From the NCBI GenBank assembly GCA_024138015.1, contig JAMXBB010000004.1, positions 74,026,809-74,090,808 on the forward strand: a stretch of 64,000 bases of DNA, written 5' to 3'. The position numbers and the translations under genes are program-made. Positions 25,601 to 38,039 of this stretch are shown piece after piece. Source of the DNA: Lumnitzera littorea. Its lineage: Eukaryota; Streptophyta; Magnoliopsida; Myrtales; Combretaceae. Every line of letters starts with the position of its first letter. Positions within the stretch are counted from its first letter, which is position 1. The notes beneath the pieces are model-generated. The model was not told the DNA's origin. It searched no databases and was given only the letters and a program-made list of their open reading frames with translations.

Positions 25601-26010
25601 AATCCATTGAGCTTGGCATTTAGACAACTTGGATTGGTTCTATAAGTACCTTAAAGACTCATGATTTGTGTATATGACAAATTTTTTTGACAAAAGGTAA
25701 TGTTGCCATACATGAAGAGCTTAGATTAAGGTTGAAAGTTCTTTGTCATACATTGAATTGTTTAATTGCACTCCTTTAAGCTTCTTACTATGATAAGCAA
25801 TAAGTTGACCTTTTTGCATTAGCATTGCTTTGATGACAACACCTGACGCATCGCATTCAAACTCAAATATTGTATCAAAGTTGGGCAAAGCCAAGATTGG
25901 GGTAAAGCTCAATCGTGCTTTTACCTTAAGTGAAGATCCTCTCTTCTTTCTCTCTCCACTTGAACTCTTTATTCTTCCTTATTAGCTTAGTTAGAGGTGT
26001 AACTATAGTA
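25601..26010 (-). pseudogene. RNase H region of chromovirus B1
   Basis: RNase H removes the RNA strand during reverse transcription. An open minus-strand stretch (25,721-25,912) carries the gypsy-type domain start: FEFECDASGVVIKAMLMQ followed by AYHSKKL and YDKELSTLI. The first catalytic Asp (CDAS) and the later Glu (DKEL) are present. The domain is broken at both ends by stops. Confidence 0.75.
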
Positions 26011-26760
26011 TTGAATCTTTAGATAAAGCATCGGTAAAGTGATGCCAATCCATGGAAGCTCCTTACCTCGGCACATGAAGTTGGGTTCGGCCATTTAACA
26101 ATAGCTTTGACTTTCTCATCATCAAATCTCAACCCTCCTTTACTAACCACATAACCTAGGAAGATCACTTCTTCCTTATAGAAGTAGCATTTCTTCAGGT
26201 TTCTGAACTATCTCTCTACTTAGAGGACATCAAAAATAGCTCGAAGATGGTCAGTATGCATTGCAAGTCGGTACTATAGATAAGGATGTCGTTAAAGTAG
26301 ATGACAACATATTTTCTAATCAAATCTTTCAAAACATGATTCATTAATCTCATAAAAGTGCTTAGGGCATTTGATAATCTGAAAGGCATGACTATATACT
26401 TATATAGGCCATGCTAGGTCTTAAAAGCAATCTTCCATTTGTCCCTTTGTGTCATTCAAATTTGGTTGTACCTTGACTTCGGGTCAATCTCACTGAGCAG
26501 TCTTGTACCACTCGATTCATCCAACATATCGTCCAACCTCGAAATTGGTTACTTGTACTTGATTATAATCTTGTTGACAACACTACTATCTACATACATA
26601 CGCCGGGTTCTATCCTTCTTCCATACTAGCAATGTAGGCACAACATAGGGGCTAAGACTCTCTCTCACATACCCTTTCTCTAATAGCTCGTTGATTTGTT
26701 TTTGGATTTTATAGCTTGCTTGGGATTCATTTTGTAAGCTAGTTTGTTCAGCAAGGTAGT
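26011..26760 (-). pseudogene. Reverse transcriptase region of chromovirus B1
   Basis: The minus strand around 26,450-26,280 reads DKWKIAFKT, HGLYKYIVMPFRLSN, TFMRLMNHVL, then VVIYFNDILI. The catalytic YFDD box is altered to YFND, so this polymerase is inactive regardless of other lesions. The same region in B2 keeps YFDD. The close match in order and wording to B2 shows that B1 and B2 belong to one family. Confidence 0.75.
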
Positions 26761-26767
26761 GCTGGTA

Positions 26768-27091
26768 TTAAGTCAATGTAATGTTTTATGCCTCGAAATG
26801 GGGGTAATCCTTTTGGCAGCTATTCTAGAAATAAGTTGGCATGATCATCCAACAGCTCTTTGACTTTAGGGGGTAGTTCAATCTACTCCTTCAACTTTAG
26901 TAGTTCTTTATAGAATGTTTTAAGTCAATGTAATGTTCTATGCCTTGAAATGGGGGTAATCCTTTTGGTAGCTATTCTAGAAACAAGTTCGCATGATCAT
27001 CCGATAGCTCTTTGACTTTAGGGGGTAGCTTAATCTACTCCTTTAACTCTAGTAGTTGTTTTACCAATAGGAGGGTCGACATGTTGACCTT
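26768..27091 (-). repeat. 162-base tandem duplication in B1 pol
   Basis: Two adjacent copies start with TTAAGTCAATGTAATGTT at 26,768 and 26,930, a period of 162 bases (54 codons, so in frame). They lie between protease and reverse transcriptase coding regions. Copies differ at only a few positions by eye. Confidence 0.85.
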
Positions 27092-27660
27092 ATTAAATTT
27101 TCAGAGTTCGGCACTACTTAGTACCAAAGCCTTCATAGATCCTTGACCAAGTTTAGCTTGCAACTTGCTAACTTGACTTAGCATCATAAGGTTCAACTTA
27201 ATCTTCCTCCCATCCTTCTTAAACACATAGGTATTCTTGAATCCATCATACATAACTCTCTTATCAAATAGCTAAGGTTTACTTAGTAGCATAAAAGATG
27301 CGTACGTAGGCAACACATCTCAAAAAATTTCGTCAGAATAGTTTTCAGTAAAGACTAGCAATAATACTTACTAAGTGACATGTATTGCTCCTTTCTCATT
27401 CAGCTAATGTAACTTGTATGGCTTCGGACGTGAAATGGTCGGCAACTTGAATTTCTTAATTAGGTTGGTAGAGGCAACACTTGTACAGCTCCTATTATCC
27501 ACTATGAGTGCATAAACTTGTTCATTCACTTTATAAGTGATGCAGAACAAGTTCTCTCTCTGCTCTTTCTTAGTAGAGGGTTCTATACTGATTGCATGTC
27601 GAATAACTAAGATCTGTTTATCTAGATCTTTTAGAAACACATCCTCTTCAACAAGCACTT
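27092..27660 (-). pseudogene. Aspartic protease region of chromovirus B1
   Basis: The minus-strand open frame 27,404-27,658 ends the linker (MLVEEDVFLKDLDKQ) and enters the protease with VYALIVDNRSCTSVASTNLI, then KFKLPTISRPKPYKLH. Family members usually read VDGGSC at the active site; here it is VDNRSC, so the essential glycine is replaced by arginine. B2 has VDSRSC at the same site, so the change is probably inherited from a common parent. The protease continues with stops towards 27,092. Confidence 0.75.
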
Positions 27661-28120
27661 CTTCTTAGGTAGTATTCTCCTTGGGAACAACCTCTCCCTT
27701 AGGCTCCTCTTCTGTGCTGCATACTTTGAGCTTTGGAATATATCCTTTGATAATCATGGTTCTTTGGTTTGGATAATGAGCAGCCATATGCCTAAATCCT
27801 TAATACTTAAAGCACTTGATCTAGCTTATCTTCCTCCTAAATCTTTATCTTCTCTCATATGTTCTTGCTAGCACTTTACCATCAGTTGGTCGATCCTTCT
27901 ATTTTACTATGACATTTATCCTTTTACTTGGCTTGGCACTTTATTGAGCTTGATAACTTTCTTGAGTGGGTCAACTTGACTAGCTAAGTTGGCTCATTAA
28001 GGGTCAACTTAGCCTATTTCTCCTCTATCTTTCCACTCATTAGGCTATTCTTATTGCCTCATTCAATGCAGTAAACCTGTTGAAGTTCCACTATATCTTC
28101 AACATCACTTCTTATGATGT
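27661..28120 (-). pseudogene. Gag C-terminal (zinc knuckle) region of chromovirus B1
   Basis: The minus strand carries EDIVELQQVY (about 28,100), typical of the Gag capsid end in CRM/Reina-like elements. It is followed by a basic linker and a CFKY-stop-GFRHMAAHYPNQR segment (about 27,830-27,770). The latter aligns with a CCHC knuckle (CFKC..GH.A..CP), with two cysteines changed to tyrosine. The N-terminal half of gag and the 5' LTR are missing; the sequence breaks at the start of A3. Confidence 0.65.
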
Positions 28121-29356
28121 TAACTTACATATTAATACTGGATATTCTATTCTTATTTGTACTTATAGTTAGTGCACTTAAATTGAACATTAATAACTTG
28201 ATGCATGGGGTTTTGGGACATGCATGTGCATGATATTAATTGATTACTGTAAGAAATATTGTTAAATACGATAATTGATGATTCGATTATATGATTGATT
28301 GTTACATGATTTGGATGGTTTATTGATATTGATTGATCGCCTCATAATTTGACTTAAATACATTTAGCCTATCTTAAATTAAAAGGGTCATACATTATCC
28401 ATGCATTGTATTATTTATTCTAGCTGTCACTTCACATGAAGATAAAGAGAGGCCTTGCGGGGGTTGTTTTTAAATATTAAAGTGTTTCTGTATGTTGCAC
28501 TTGTACAACATGACCTTACCCAAACCTATGGGTTTACTAAGTGATGGAGATGCCAACCATATGGTTGAGGGTTGAGTCTAGAGATCTCCACTATAGGGTG
28601 TGAGTATAGACTGCGTAGGCCGCCTCACCGCTAGGCCTGGGATTTAGTGTACTACTGGATTTTCAGAAGTGAAAATGTATTTTGCGAAATACGGAATTCA
28701 AAGTTATGGTTCAAAACCCAAGTGTTAGAGTCCGGCTGTGATTGGTGCTGATGTATCTCCAACCTTTATCTCGAAGGGCGTTAAAATCTGATATTATATG
28801 CAATACCGGTCAACTGCCTATATTATTTGGCATACTGCGTGTGCATGCATTCATATGATTGTAACAATTTGTTTGATAACTTGTTTACCAGTATAATATG
28901 AGGGATATCTCACTAAGCTCTTATAACTTACCCCCTAATAGTTTTTCTTTTGTAAGTTGATAGATAATTAGGCATGGGTTAAGAGTCGAGCATTGAGTAC
29001 AAGTGTTGAGATGTTCTAGAGTTTAAAATTAGAGAAAGATTTTATAGCTCATTTGAGACTTTAAATGTACTTATATATTTAGATTTAGTAACTTCAATGA
29101 GAATGAATTTCAAGTTTATTCTATTCGATTTTATCATTTGGTAGGAGGTACAGATTCTTTGCGGTTTTGAGGAATTGTAGGGCATTGGACATCCATAGTT
29201 ATTTATATTTATATGTTATAATAAATTAATTACTTAAAAATTAGTAATCTTAGTGATTTATCATTTAGAGTCTTGCAATCTCTGACTTGTAAGGTAGTTT
29301 CCATATCATATGGAAATTTTTGATAATTTTACAAGGCTCTCTTTAGGGTCTTGATA
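28121..29356 (+). mobile_element. Truncated LTR copy A3 of repeat family A
   Basis: This block matches the last 1.2 kb of A4 (from about 34,995), for example GCACTTAAATTGAA, the GC-richer box, and the end GGGTCTTGATA. The 5' two thirds are missing. The junction with B1 gag is at about 28,120 and the right neighbour is Athila gag. I could not establish a target duplication. Confidence 0.7.
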
Positions 29357-30150
29357 CACTTCCTAAAGGATCAATAACTACATGGGAAGTTTCAATTGAG
29401 AAGTTGTCCACATTATGGTTTACCTTCGTGGATGTAAATGTATACCTTTTATAATGATCTCAATTATCCTACTACACTAATGATTGATGCCATAACTTAA
29501 GGCACTCTAAGTGCTAAGACACTAGATGAGGCCCAAAAGCTGGTAAAAAGTATGGCTATGAACAATTCCTAGTAAGATAATATGAGAGCTAAGGTGAAAG
29601 TAGCTAGAAAATTTGAATTTGATTTCATTACTGCTCTAACACTCACGTTGAGAATCAAAGTGAGAAAATTGAAGGACTAATGAAATAAATAAATGTGGTG
29701 CAAGATAAAACACCAACTAACATGAAAGGGGTTAACTTTCTTACTAATAGGCTACAAAATAATCCTTTCAGTGATATTTATAATACAAGTTAGAGAAATT
29801 ACCTTAATTTCATAAGGGGAGGCGAGCAGTAGCATCAGAAAAAGAATTTTTAGGCTTAAAATAGGAACCTTAACTTGGAAGATGTGCTTAATAGGTATAT
29901 TAATAGCTTAGATGCTTGATTTGAAGCCACTAGAGCTACGATCAAGAATACAAAGTCATTACTAAAAAATTTGGAGGACCAGTTAAGATAACTAGCCAAT
30001 ACTGTTACTTAAAGGCAATAAGGGAACTTACAAGAAAATACTAAGCCAAATCCTAGACCTATAGGATCTAAGCAAAAATGAAGGAAGTTAGAGATCGTCA
30101 AGCTAACAACAGTAAACAACAATGCTTCTTAGGAGACAATCAAAGTCATC
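29357..30150 (+). pseudogene. Athila-type gag remnant
   Basis: Athila is a Ty3/gypsy lineage without a chromodomain. The plus strand starts with LPKGSITTWE, a hallmark of Athila Gag, then a decayed stretch. Next is KTLDEAQKLVKSMAMNN, corresponding to the conserved segment before the zinc knuckle. Near 29,940-30,060 come EATRATIKNTKSLLKNLEDQL and GNLQENTKPNP, matching the Athila Gag C-terminal coiled segment. Numerous stops and shifts are present. No protease or polymerase follows. Confidence 0.7.
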
Positions 30151-31030
30151 TCTATTCAAGTTTTCTTTTGAATAATCATTTGTTTATATTTCATTGTTTA
30201 TGTCAACTCAAGTATTCTCATTTTAGTTATTGTTAGTTTATATTTCCCTTAATGGACAATTTTCTATCCTATTGAAGCAGTTAATTATTGAATTCATAAG
30301 TAATTTTTGTCTTTAAAAGCGAACAGTCTTTCCAACAATTCATATTTTAATTCAAATTTAATCCTTACCAACTTAAATTATCGCATTTTTTATTGTTTGA
30401 AGAGTGTTTTTAGCTAAAGAAACAAGAAATTCACAAATTTTTAGATTCAAGAATCAAAGAGAATTGCAACCAAAGTTCATGCCTATGAACCCCTTAGAAT
30501 TAAAAATGAAGAGAATGAAAGGGATTAGAGGATGAGAGCATTACAGTCAAGATCATGCCTATGATCTTTGCCTAAGATCACACTTCATGTTAAGCGCATG
30601 TATTAAGACAGGAAACATAGCTAAGGACATGCTACTTGTGGCCATTCCATGATTTAAAAAATCATGGGACTTTCTTTATCTTTTCATTCTAAACTTTATT
30701 CCTCTCTCTACAATACTACACTCTCTCAGTTTCTCTCACTACACAACTCATTACCCCTACAATCTTGTTCAATTTATTTTTGAAATCAACAAATCTAAAT
30801 TATGTAAAATTCAATCTATACTTGGTTTTGTTGTCTCAATGGTTATTTTCGGAAAATCACATTACTTAGTTAGGTTTCTATGGAAGAGTATGAGATTTGC
30901 ATGTGTGATGATATTTAGTTCTACGAGTAATTCCTAAATGTTTATGTGATGGAAATTGCTATTTTCAAATTGGTTAATAATCTATCCAAAAAGCATGAAT
31001 TTGAAGTTCGCAATTTTACTAATGGAGGAA
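30151..31030 (+). other. Spacer between Athila fragments
   Basis: About 880 AT-rich bases. No domain is recognisable. It may be Athila internal sequence, because both neighbours are Athila-like and on the same strand. Confidence 0.35.
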
Positions 31031-31715
31031 GTGCTATAGTAAACTATGTAAGAAGGCTTTGGTGAGATGTGATTGTAAGCTAGGAAAACCTAACAAGAGC
31101 CAAGTATGATGTAGTAGTGCGGAGATACTTGGAAGTAAGAGGTTGGGATAGGCTTCTAACTATTGATGAACCACCTTACAAAGAGCTCAAATTATAATTC
31201 CTTAGCACCCTTACCCCAAATTTTAATTAGGTGGAAAATAAGATCTAGAACATAATGAGATTTCAAGTTAATGGACAACTAATATACATGCCATTCAATA
31301 GATTGTCAATGGTCCTAGCCATATATATAGAAGAATTTGTCCACATAGTTGAGTTTCATAGTCTACTAGTAAAATTACCGATAAGGGTGAGCGACATATA
31401 AGTTTAGTTAAGGTTGAACACAAGAGACTCGATATATAATCCCGGTAAGTCGATGACATCTAGTTTAAGAGATCTTACATTAAGGATTATTCATAGGATT
31501 TTTGCAATGAGTGTGATTGGGAGGAAGAACAGTACGGGAGTTATCAACTTAGTTAATAATATTTTTTCTACATAGCTTAGCTATACAAGAGTTCACATGG
31601 CTTTCTTCTTAAGCAACCAAGCTATAGAAGGGAAAGCCAAGTATATTTTTGCATGGCCTTTTATTACTTCAATAGTAAGAAACATTGGTTTATTTAATTG
31701 TCTCCTACTAATGGA
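31031..31715 (+). pseudogene. Athila ORF1-family (PF03078-like) fragment
   Basis: One frame with few stops gives short blocks in the order known for the plant ATHILA ORF-1 family. These are KYDVVVRRYLEVRGWDRLL, PPYKELKL then stop then FLSTL, MRFQVNGQLIYMPFNRLS, STGVINLVNNIF, and YTRVHMAFFLSNQAI. The family is restricted to Athila-type retrotransposons and its molecular role is not well defined. The frame ends abruptly at 31,715, where a CACTA terminus begins, so the transposon interrupted it. Confidence 0.6.
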
Positions 31716-32470
31716 CACTACAACAAAAAATGGTTTTGCTGACGTTTGATAAACTTTGCTAAACCTAAAACAAAAGTAGCTAAAACTATTTAGCTATGCT
31801 TACAAAATGTAGCTAATATTAGTCACTAAAGCCACATAGTGGATTGGGTATAATATGTTTATAAACTAAACGCTACTAAAAGATGCAAACACAAACTAAA
31901 ATATTATATTTAGCCATGTTTAAATGTGATTGAGTGGAACTTATAGGTTATGTTTAAGTGTTGCTAAATGTAAATTATGCATGTTAACCTTATAAAAAAT
32001 GTTGCAAAAGATTGAAATTAGCTAGGTTTAAATGTGACAAATAAAGTACATTAGTAACACTTAAACATTGTGTATTTACAATGATCATACCTCTCGTCTT
32101 TTTAAATGACACTACTAGCAATGGCTAGTGGTCACCAATTGGATATATTAACAATTTCTAAATGTTAACAATACTTACTATAGGGACGTTTAAACATCAC
32201 TATATGTAATATTTAGCCTTCAAGCATTTTAATATATGATAATATTAACTATGTTTAGACACTACTATTTGCATAAATTGGTGACATTTAAGTGTGACCA
32301 AAGATATAATTATGGTTATCTTTAAACATCATTAAATTCTGATTTCACATATTAGTGACAACATTAGCAACGTTTAATAGTTACTAAAAAAATATATTAG
32401 CAATGTGTAAATGTATTTGTTTATCTAAATTTCTGATGATTTGACATAGCAAGAAATAATGCTCATAATG
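31716..32470 (+). mobile_element. CACTA transposon terminus with subterminal repeats
   Basis: The sequence CACTACAACAAAAAATGG (31,716-31,733) is a typical CACTA/Spm terminal inverted repeat end. For about 700 bases it is followed by many imperfect copies, in both orientations, of a motif like (A/G)CGTTTAAACATCACTAAA. Examples lie near 31,910, 32,030, 32,185, 32,245, 32,285, 32,320 and 32,365. Such subterminal repeats bind the transposase. No matching opposite terminus (TTGTAGTG) and no transposase were found, so the element is truncated or its far end has been lost. Confidence 0.7.
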
Positions 32471-32811
32471 TCTTAGAACATGTTTTTCATGATAGCATCT
32501 AGTCAATCCATATAAAGGAGTAAGTAATCTCTTTCATGGCACTCAAGATTTGCCATTTTATCCTTGCTATATCATTTGCTCACAGTTGAATACAACAAAA
32601 TACCATAAAAATAGCTAAAATAATCTTAATAAGTGGTAATGTGTTTGAATATCCCATTGTAATGTACTTAAACTTAATAACAATTTCAATATCCTTAATG
32701 TAAAAACAAAAAAGGGCTATCCAAAATAAGATAAAGAAGTTCAAACTCCACTGTAGTTGATCTTAAACATTATATTAACTTAACTAAATATATAAATAAT
32801 TAATTGTTTAC
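32471..32811. other. Target region left of A4
   Basis: AT-rich DNA without a coding signal, probably internal or flanking sequence of the CACTA element. It is continuous with 36,213 onward once A4 is removed. Confidence 0.35.
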
Positions 32812-32816
32812 ATGAC

Positions 32817-35800
32817 TATAAACCCCTAAAATTTTCAACCTAATAGCTAAAGTAGACCCTAGTGCGCTTGAAGACTCTAAGAGTTAATAAGGCTAGTTAA
32901 GATGAAAACCTTAATATAACAACCGAAGATTCAATCGTGTACAAAATTTTTAGACCCTAAATATATATAAACACTAAAGATTGTACCTAAAAGTGATCAA
33001 ACCCTAAAATTATAACTTTAAGGATATAAAAGTACTAAGTGACTATAATCTATTCTAAAACCCTAATTGTTAATATATCCTTAGTACTATACTAAATCAT
33101 TATTAAATAATTAAGATAACTTTCAATTATTCATAAATGCTTACAATACTAATTTAATTTACTAAAAAACTAAGATATTGCATTATAGATCACATTCATC
33201 TTCTAATCATATAACTAGGTTAGTATTTTATAGAGTTAAGTATGTAATTGATGTTTATACTATATGTACTAAATGGCATATTTCATTATAGTTACACTAA
33301 GTACCATACTAAATAATATATTTAGGACATAAATATTTAGAGAGAGATCTCATTAACTATTCTTACTAATCATTTCAATAAACTCCACATTTTCTTTCAT
33401 TTCCTTAATTTTCTTCCAATTTTCCTTAATTACCTCATTATGTATACACAAATTACATTTAATTTCAAAGAGTTGACTAAGTCAACATTTGACCAAGTTG
33501 AATGTTGACCAAAGTCAAAAGGTAGACTAAGTCAATATGTTAAAAAGTCAACAAATATGTCATTATCATCTAGAGTTTTCTTCTCTTTTCTTTTGATATT
33601 TTTTCCCTTTCTTTTCCCCCTTCTTGCCGTCCAACACATGGGGACCTTCTAGACCCTACTTATCCTACTTATGAATCACAAATTAATACAAAGTAAACCC
33701 CTTTTCCCCCTCTATTTCCAAATCGTAACCCCCTCTTCTTCTTCCCCTTTTCTAAACTTCTATTTTTTTCTTTTACCTTTACCTTAATACATATCTTATA
33801 TCCGAATATCTAAGTAAACTCTTCACCCTTATCTAGAAGGAAAAAGATGTATGTTTTCATATAATCTTTCATCTTAAATTGATAATTAGTTGTTTATGTT
33901 ATGTTAGTTTTGGAATTATCATATAATATGTACATGTATGTTGACACAAATATGATTCTTATATGCATGTACATAAGTGTAGGAATACTTAGGTATAAGA
34001 GTAGAATACATAGTATAGATGTACGTATACATCGGTAAGAATAGGAAAACTACTTGTACATAAGCATAGAAAGCCATGTACATGAATACCCTTTATGTAC
34101 ATAACCTAAAATAAGGAACATACTAAGTATATACACATATATCTTGCTAAATAAGTCTTTAAAGTGCAAAAATATGAAATTTATGAAGCTTTCTTAAGAG
34201 GGGACATTAGGCATACGAAAATATATATAAAATACGTACGTAACCGTATGTATATACGGCTATATGTACAAGTATAAATATGGTATATGTATAAGAAAAT
34301 GAATAAGTATATTAGTATACATACAAGTATACTAAAAGCATAGGTGTATACTTAGCATATGTATAAATGTACATAAGACACTTAAGCATGAATTAAGGAC
34401 TTATGTAAGCAAATGATGACCTAAGCGATGACCTAATCAATTGATGACATAAGCGATAATGTAAGCAATTGATGACAAAAGCAATGATGTAAGCGATTGA
34501 TGATATAAGCGATGATATAAGCCTCTAAAATAATAAACTATAAGATCATCTAAATGTAAGAATCTAATGGCTAATTAAATCATTAAGTACTAAAATAGGA
34601 TATAAACATAAGCAATAAGAATATTTAAGCTTCAATAGTTAAAATTTCAATAAATTTAGTCCATATCGTAAAACACATATCTTAACGTCCAAAACGGATA
34701 TCTTCGTGTGAACGTACGTCCAAAAATGATGAAAAACAACTATAAATTCATAAATATAAAAAATCATATGAAAAAGTTACATACAATTAGCGATTTGGTT
34801 TAATCAAGTAAAAACTGATAGTAATCCAAGTAAAATTAGATAAATAGATATCTATAACCGTTAGTTAATTCAATTACTTATTATCCTTATTATCTCGTAA
34901 TGATCGGGTGATCCCAATGAGGGCGAAGATCTTCCAATTGATTATTACGACTGAAGCGAGTCGTCATAGTCAAGTGAGTACTCTCGATGACTCCATACTT
35001 GTTTGTGCTTATAGTTAGTGCACTTAAATTGAATATTAATAACTTCATGCGTGGGGTTTCAGGATATGTATGTGCTTGATATTGATTGATTATTGTGAGA
35101 AATATTGTTAAATACGATAATTGATGAATTGATTGTATGATCGATTGTTACATGATTTGAATGGTTTGCGAATATTGATTGATCGCCACATAATTTGATT
35201 TAATTATATTTGGCTTATCTTAAATTAAAAAGGTCATGCATTATCCATGCATTTTGACCGTCACTTCACATGGAGGTAAAGAGAGGCCTTACGAGGGTTG
35301 TTTATATATATTAAAGTGTTTTTATATGATGCACTTATACAGCATAACCTTACCTGAACCTACGGGCTTACTAGGCGATGGAGACGCTAACAGTATGGCT
35401 AAGGGCCGAGTTTAGAGATCTCCACTATTAAGTGAAAGTGTGGACTGGGAGAGCCGCTTCACCGCTAGGCTTAGGATTTTATGTACTACTAGATATTTAA
35501 AAATGAAAATGTATTTTGTGAAATATAGAATTCAAAGTTATGGTTAAAAAGCTAAGTGCTAGAGCTCAGTCATGATTGGTACCGATGTATCTCCAACCCT
35601 TATCTCGGAGGGCATTAAAATCCGATATTATATACAACATCGGTCAATTGCATATATTGTTTGGTATACTACATGTACATGCATTCATATGGTTTTATTT
35701 GATAACTTGTTTGCTAGTATAGTATGAGGGATAGCTTACTAAGCTCTTGTAGCTTACTCCCCAATAATTTTTCTTTTGTAGGACAATAGATAATTGGACA

Positions 35801-36207
35801 TGGGTTAAGAGCTAAGTGTTAAGTGTAAGTACTGAAACATTTTAGAGGTTAGAATTAGAGAGAAGTTGTTTAGTTTATGTGAAACTTTAAATATAAATAT
35901 TACTTATGTACTTAGATTTTTCAACCTTATTAAGTTTGAACTTTTAAGTCTATATTACTTGATCTTATCATTTAGTAGAGGATACCGATTCTTTATAGTT
36001 CTGAGAAACTGTGGGATATCAAATATCCTTAGTTATTTTATGTTTATATGTTATAATAAATTAATTACTTAAAAATTAGTAATCTTAGTGATTTATCATT
36101 TAGAGTTTTGCAATCTCTAACTTGCAAGGTGGTTTCTATATCATAGGTGCACACGTAACAGAGAAATTTTCAAGCAATCCGACTAGCCCCCCTTTAGGGT
36201 CCTGATA
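32817..36207 (+). mobile_element. Solo LTR A4 of repeat family A
   Basis: This 3.39 kb unit begins TATAAACCCC and ends GGGTCCTGATA. It is flanked by a perfect five-base duplication, ATGAC (32,812-32,816 and 36,208-36,212). It is the plus-strand counterpart of A1. A promoter-like or processing region cannot be defined with confidence. The GC-richer box lies at 35,365-35,475. No protein domain is seen. A single LTR-like unit with target duplication points to a solo LTR. Confidence 0.8.
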
Positions 36208-36212
36208 ATGAC

Positions 36213-37482
36213 CGCTTTCATTATCATCATTTTTAGATGTAGGTTGATGAACAAAATCCCCTACCATTAGAGCTCTTATCATATAACATGTAAATATATG
36301 AGTAATACATACATACATATATATATATATAGTTATGTTTTATAAAAGATAAAAAAGAATAAAGTTTGACAAAAATACATATTATGACAATTACGCTTAA
36401 CAATTTACCTAAGCTAGAGCGACAACCTGAGACAAGTCACTTGACTGCTAGAGAAAGTTGGGTTAGTTATAAAGAATTTTTACCAAGTCATAAAGTTTGT
36501 CATGTGTACTTCCTTTAAAAATGTAAGAATGAGTAATAAAGAAAATAACAACTGAGTAATAAAATTACAATTAGCTAGCATATGACTTACTACCACCAAA
36601 ACACATATTACAGTTTCATAATCTTAAATCCTAGATGACCACATTGTATTCAAAATAACATTAGAGGCATCATTAGGACATAAAACAGTAAAATAAAAGC
36701 AAACTTAGATACTCAAACAAGAATAAATAATGTATAAAGAAAACTTAATTAAATTAATGAGTATGAGCTCATAATTGATCACAATGATTCAGTCTAATCC
36801 TATATAATCTCATTTTAAAAAAAATTAGAACTTAATAAAAATCAAGAAAAATCTAGTCATAATACCCACTACAATGACAAGCATGAGGCCTTATTTGTTT
36901 AAGTTGTTGTTCTGTTTATCATCATTTAAGTTAGTTATTTAAGAACTTGTTTTCATTTCATTCTCAGTTGAGGCTAACTATAATAATAAACACCAATATT
37001 TAGCTACATACTACAATTTAAGATGACACTCGAATGTTCCATAGAATATTTAATCCATGCTAACAACCTACATCTCACATCCTACACATCCAAAGACTAT
37101 TACTAAGTTCATTACACATTTTATTTTTGCAAGAGATAACAACATCAACAGCACATAACTTAGCCAAAACATATCTCATTTTCTTCCTCAAATGCATGAC
37201 GACAATACACATTAACATAGGGCACTAAACAAGAATCCAATAGTAGCATAAGGCAATTACTTGAGAAGAATCCAAAAATGACAAAACCCATAGAAAATAA
37301 ATGGTGAGCACCATTTATTACTGACATGTAAAAGATAAAGATTCAACATACCAATTTTTAGAAGGTTGTATTACTAGATCTGATATTCCCAAATTCATAA
37401 CAAAGCATTTGGGTGTCATGGCAAAACATGATGGAAGCTAATTAAAAAGAAAAGAGAAATCAAGATATGTTAAGGGGGCAAG
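36213..37482. other. AT-rich spacer without recognisable gene
   Basis: No open frame of interest. A short TA run is present near 36,316-36,330. It is continuous with the left flank of A4 and may be part of the CACTA element or older repeat DNA. It ends at the TG terminus of the B3 LTR. Confidence 0.4.
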
Positions 37483-38039
37483 TGCCAAACATAAAGAAGA
37501 AATAAAAAGATATGTTAAAATAAGATACATAACCCTATTGTCATGAGAAGAGAATTGTACAGTGATAAGAAATATGAGAGAATGAAAGAGGGTTTGATAT
37601 GCTACCCTGAGAGTAGATAAGGGTGACCATATTGAGGTGGATCCAAGCTTGTAGAAAGCTTAAAAATGATGATGGAAAGAGAAAAGCATGAACAATAATG
37701 AAAGTAAAATAAGCAAAACCCATGAGTTAACTAAACAAATTGTATGATTAGGTTGATGACTGCTAAGCTAAGGTACCAAGCATACCTAGTGGTCCTTTCA
37801 AGAAGTCATGTGTGCATATGTCCATTGGAGTTCTTGGCACCAATATGACCGAGTTGGAGGTCGACATGGTCATGATTGAGTAGATGTATGTGGAGTTGGA
37901 TCATTAGTAAAGCATACTTCAAATTGACACTTGACTATTGATAGATGAGATGTTACTTAGCTTGGCATATGGTGTTGGTTGGTAGAGGGGATCAATTTAG
38001 CCTCAGCAAGAGTTAGCTAGAATAATAGAATTCGCTTCA
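37483..38039 (-). mobile_element. LTR of chromovirus remnant B3 (internally deleted)
   Basis: The minus-strand LTR starts TGAAGCGAATTC (plus end 38,039), right after a polypurine-like GAGGGACTAG, and ends TTTGGCA (plus 37,483). Compared with B4 it lacks roughly 400 bases between GCAAAACCCATGA and AAACAAATTGTA. The 37,720-37,790 part is intact and gives the undisturbed version of the site where O2 inserted into B4. Confidence 0.65.

Noticed and set aside
28106..29361. CACTT on both sides of A3 as a target duplication
   Set aside because: The left CACTT lies inside B1 gag coding sequence, which continues to about 28,120, and A3 does not begin with TG there. A chance five-base match is more likely.
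36213..37482. Right-hand terminus of the CACTA element
   Set aside because: No TTGTAGTG end or reverse-oriented subterminal motif cluster was visible in this interval.
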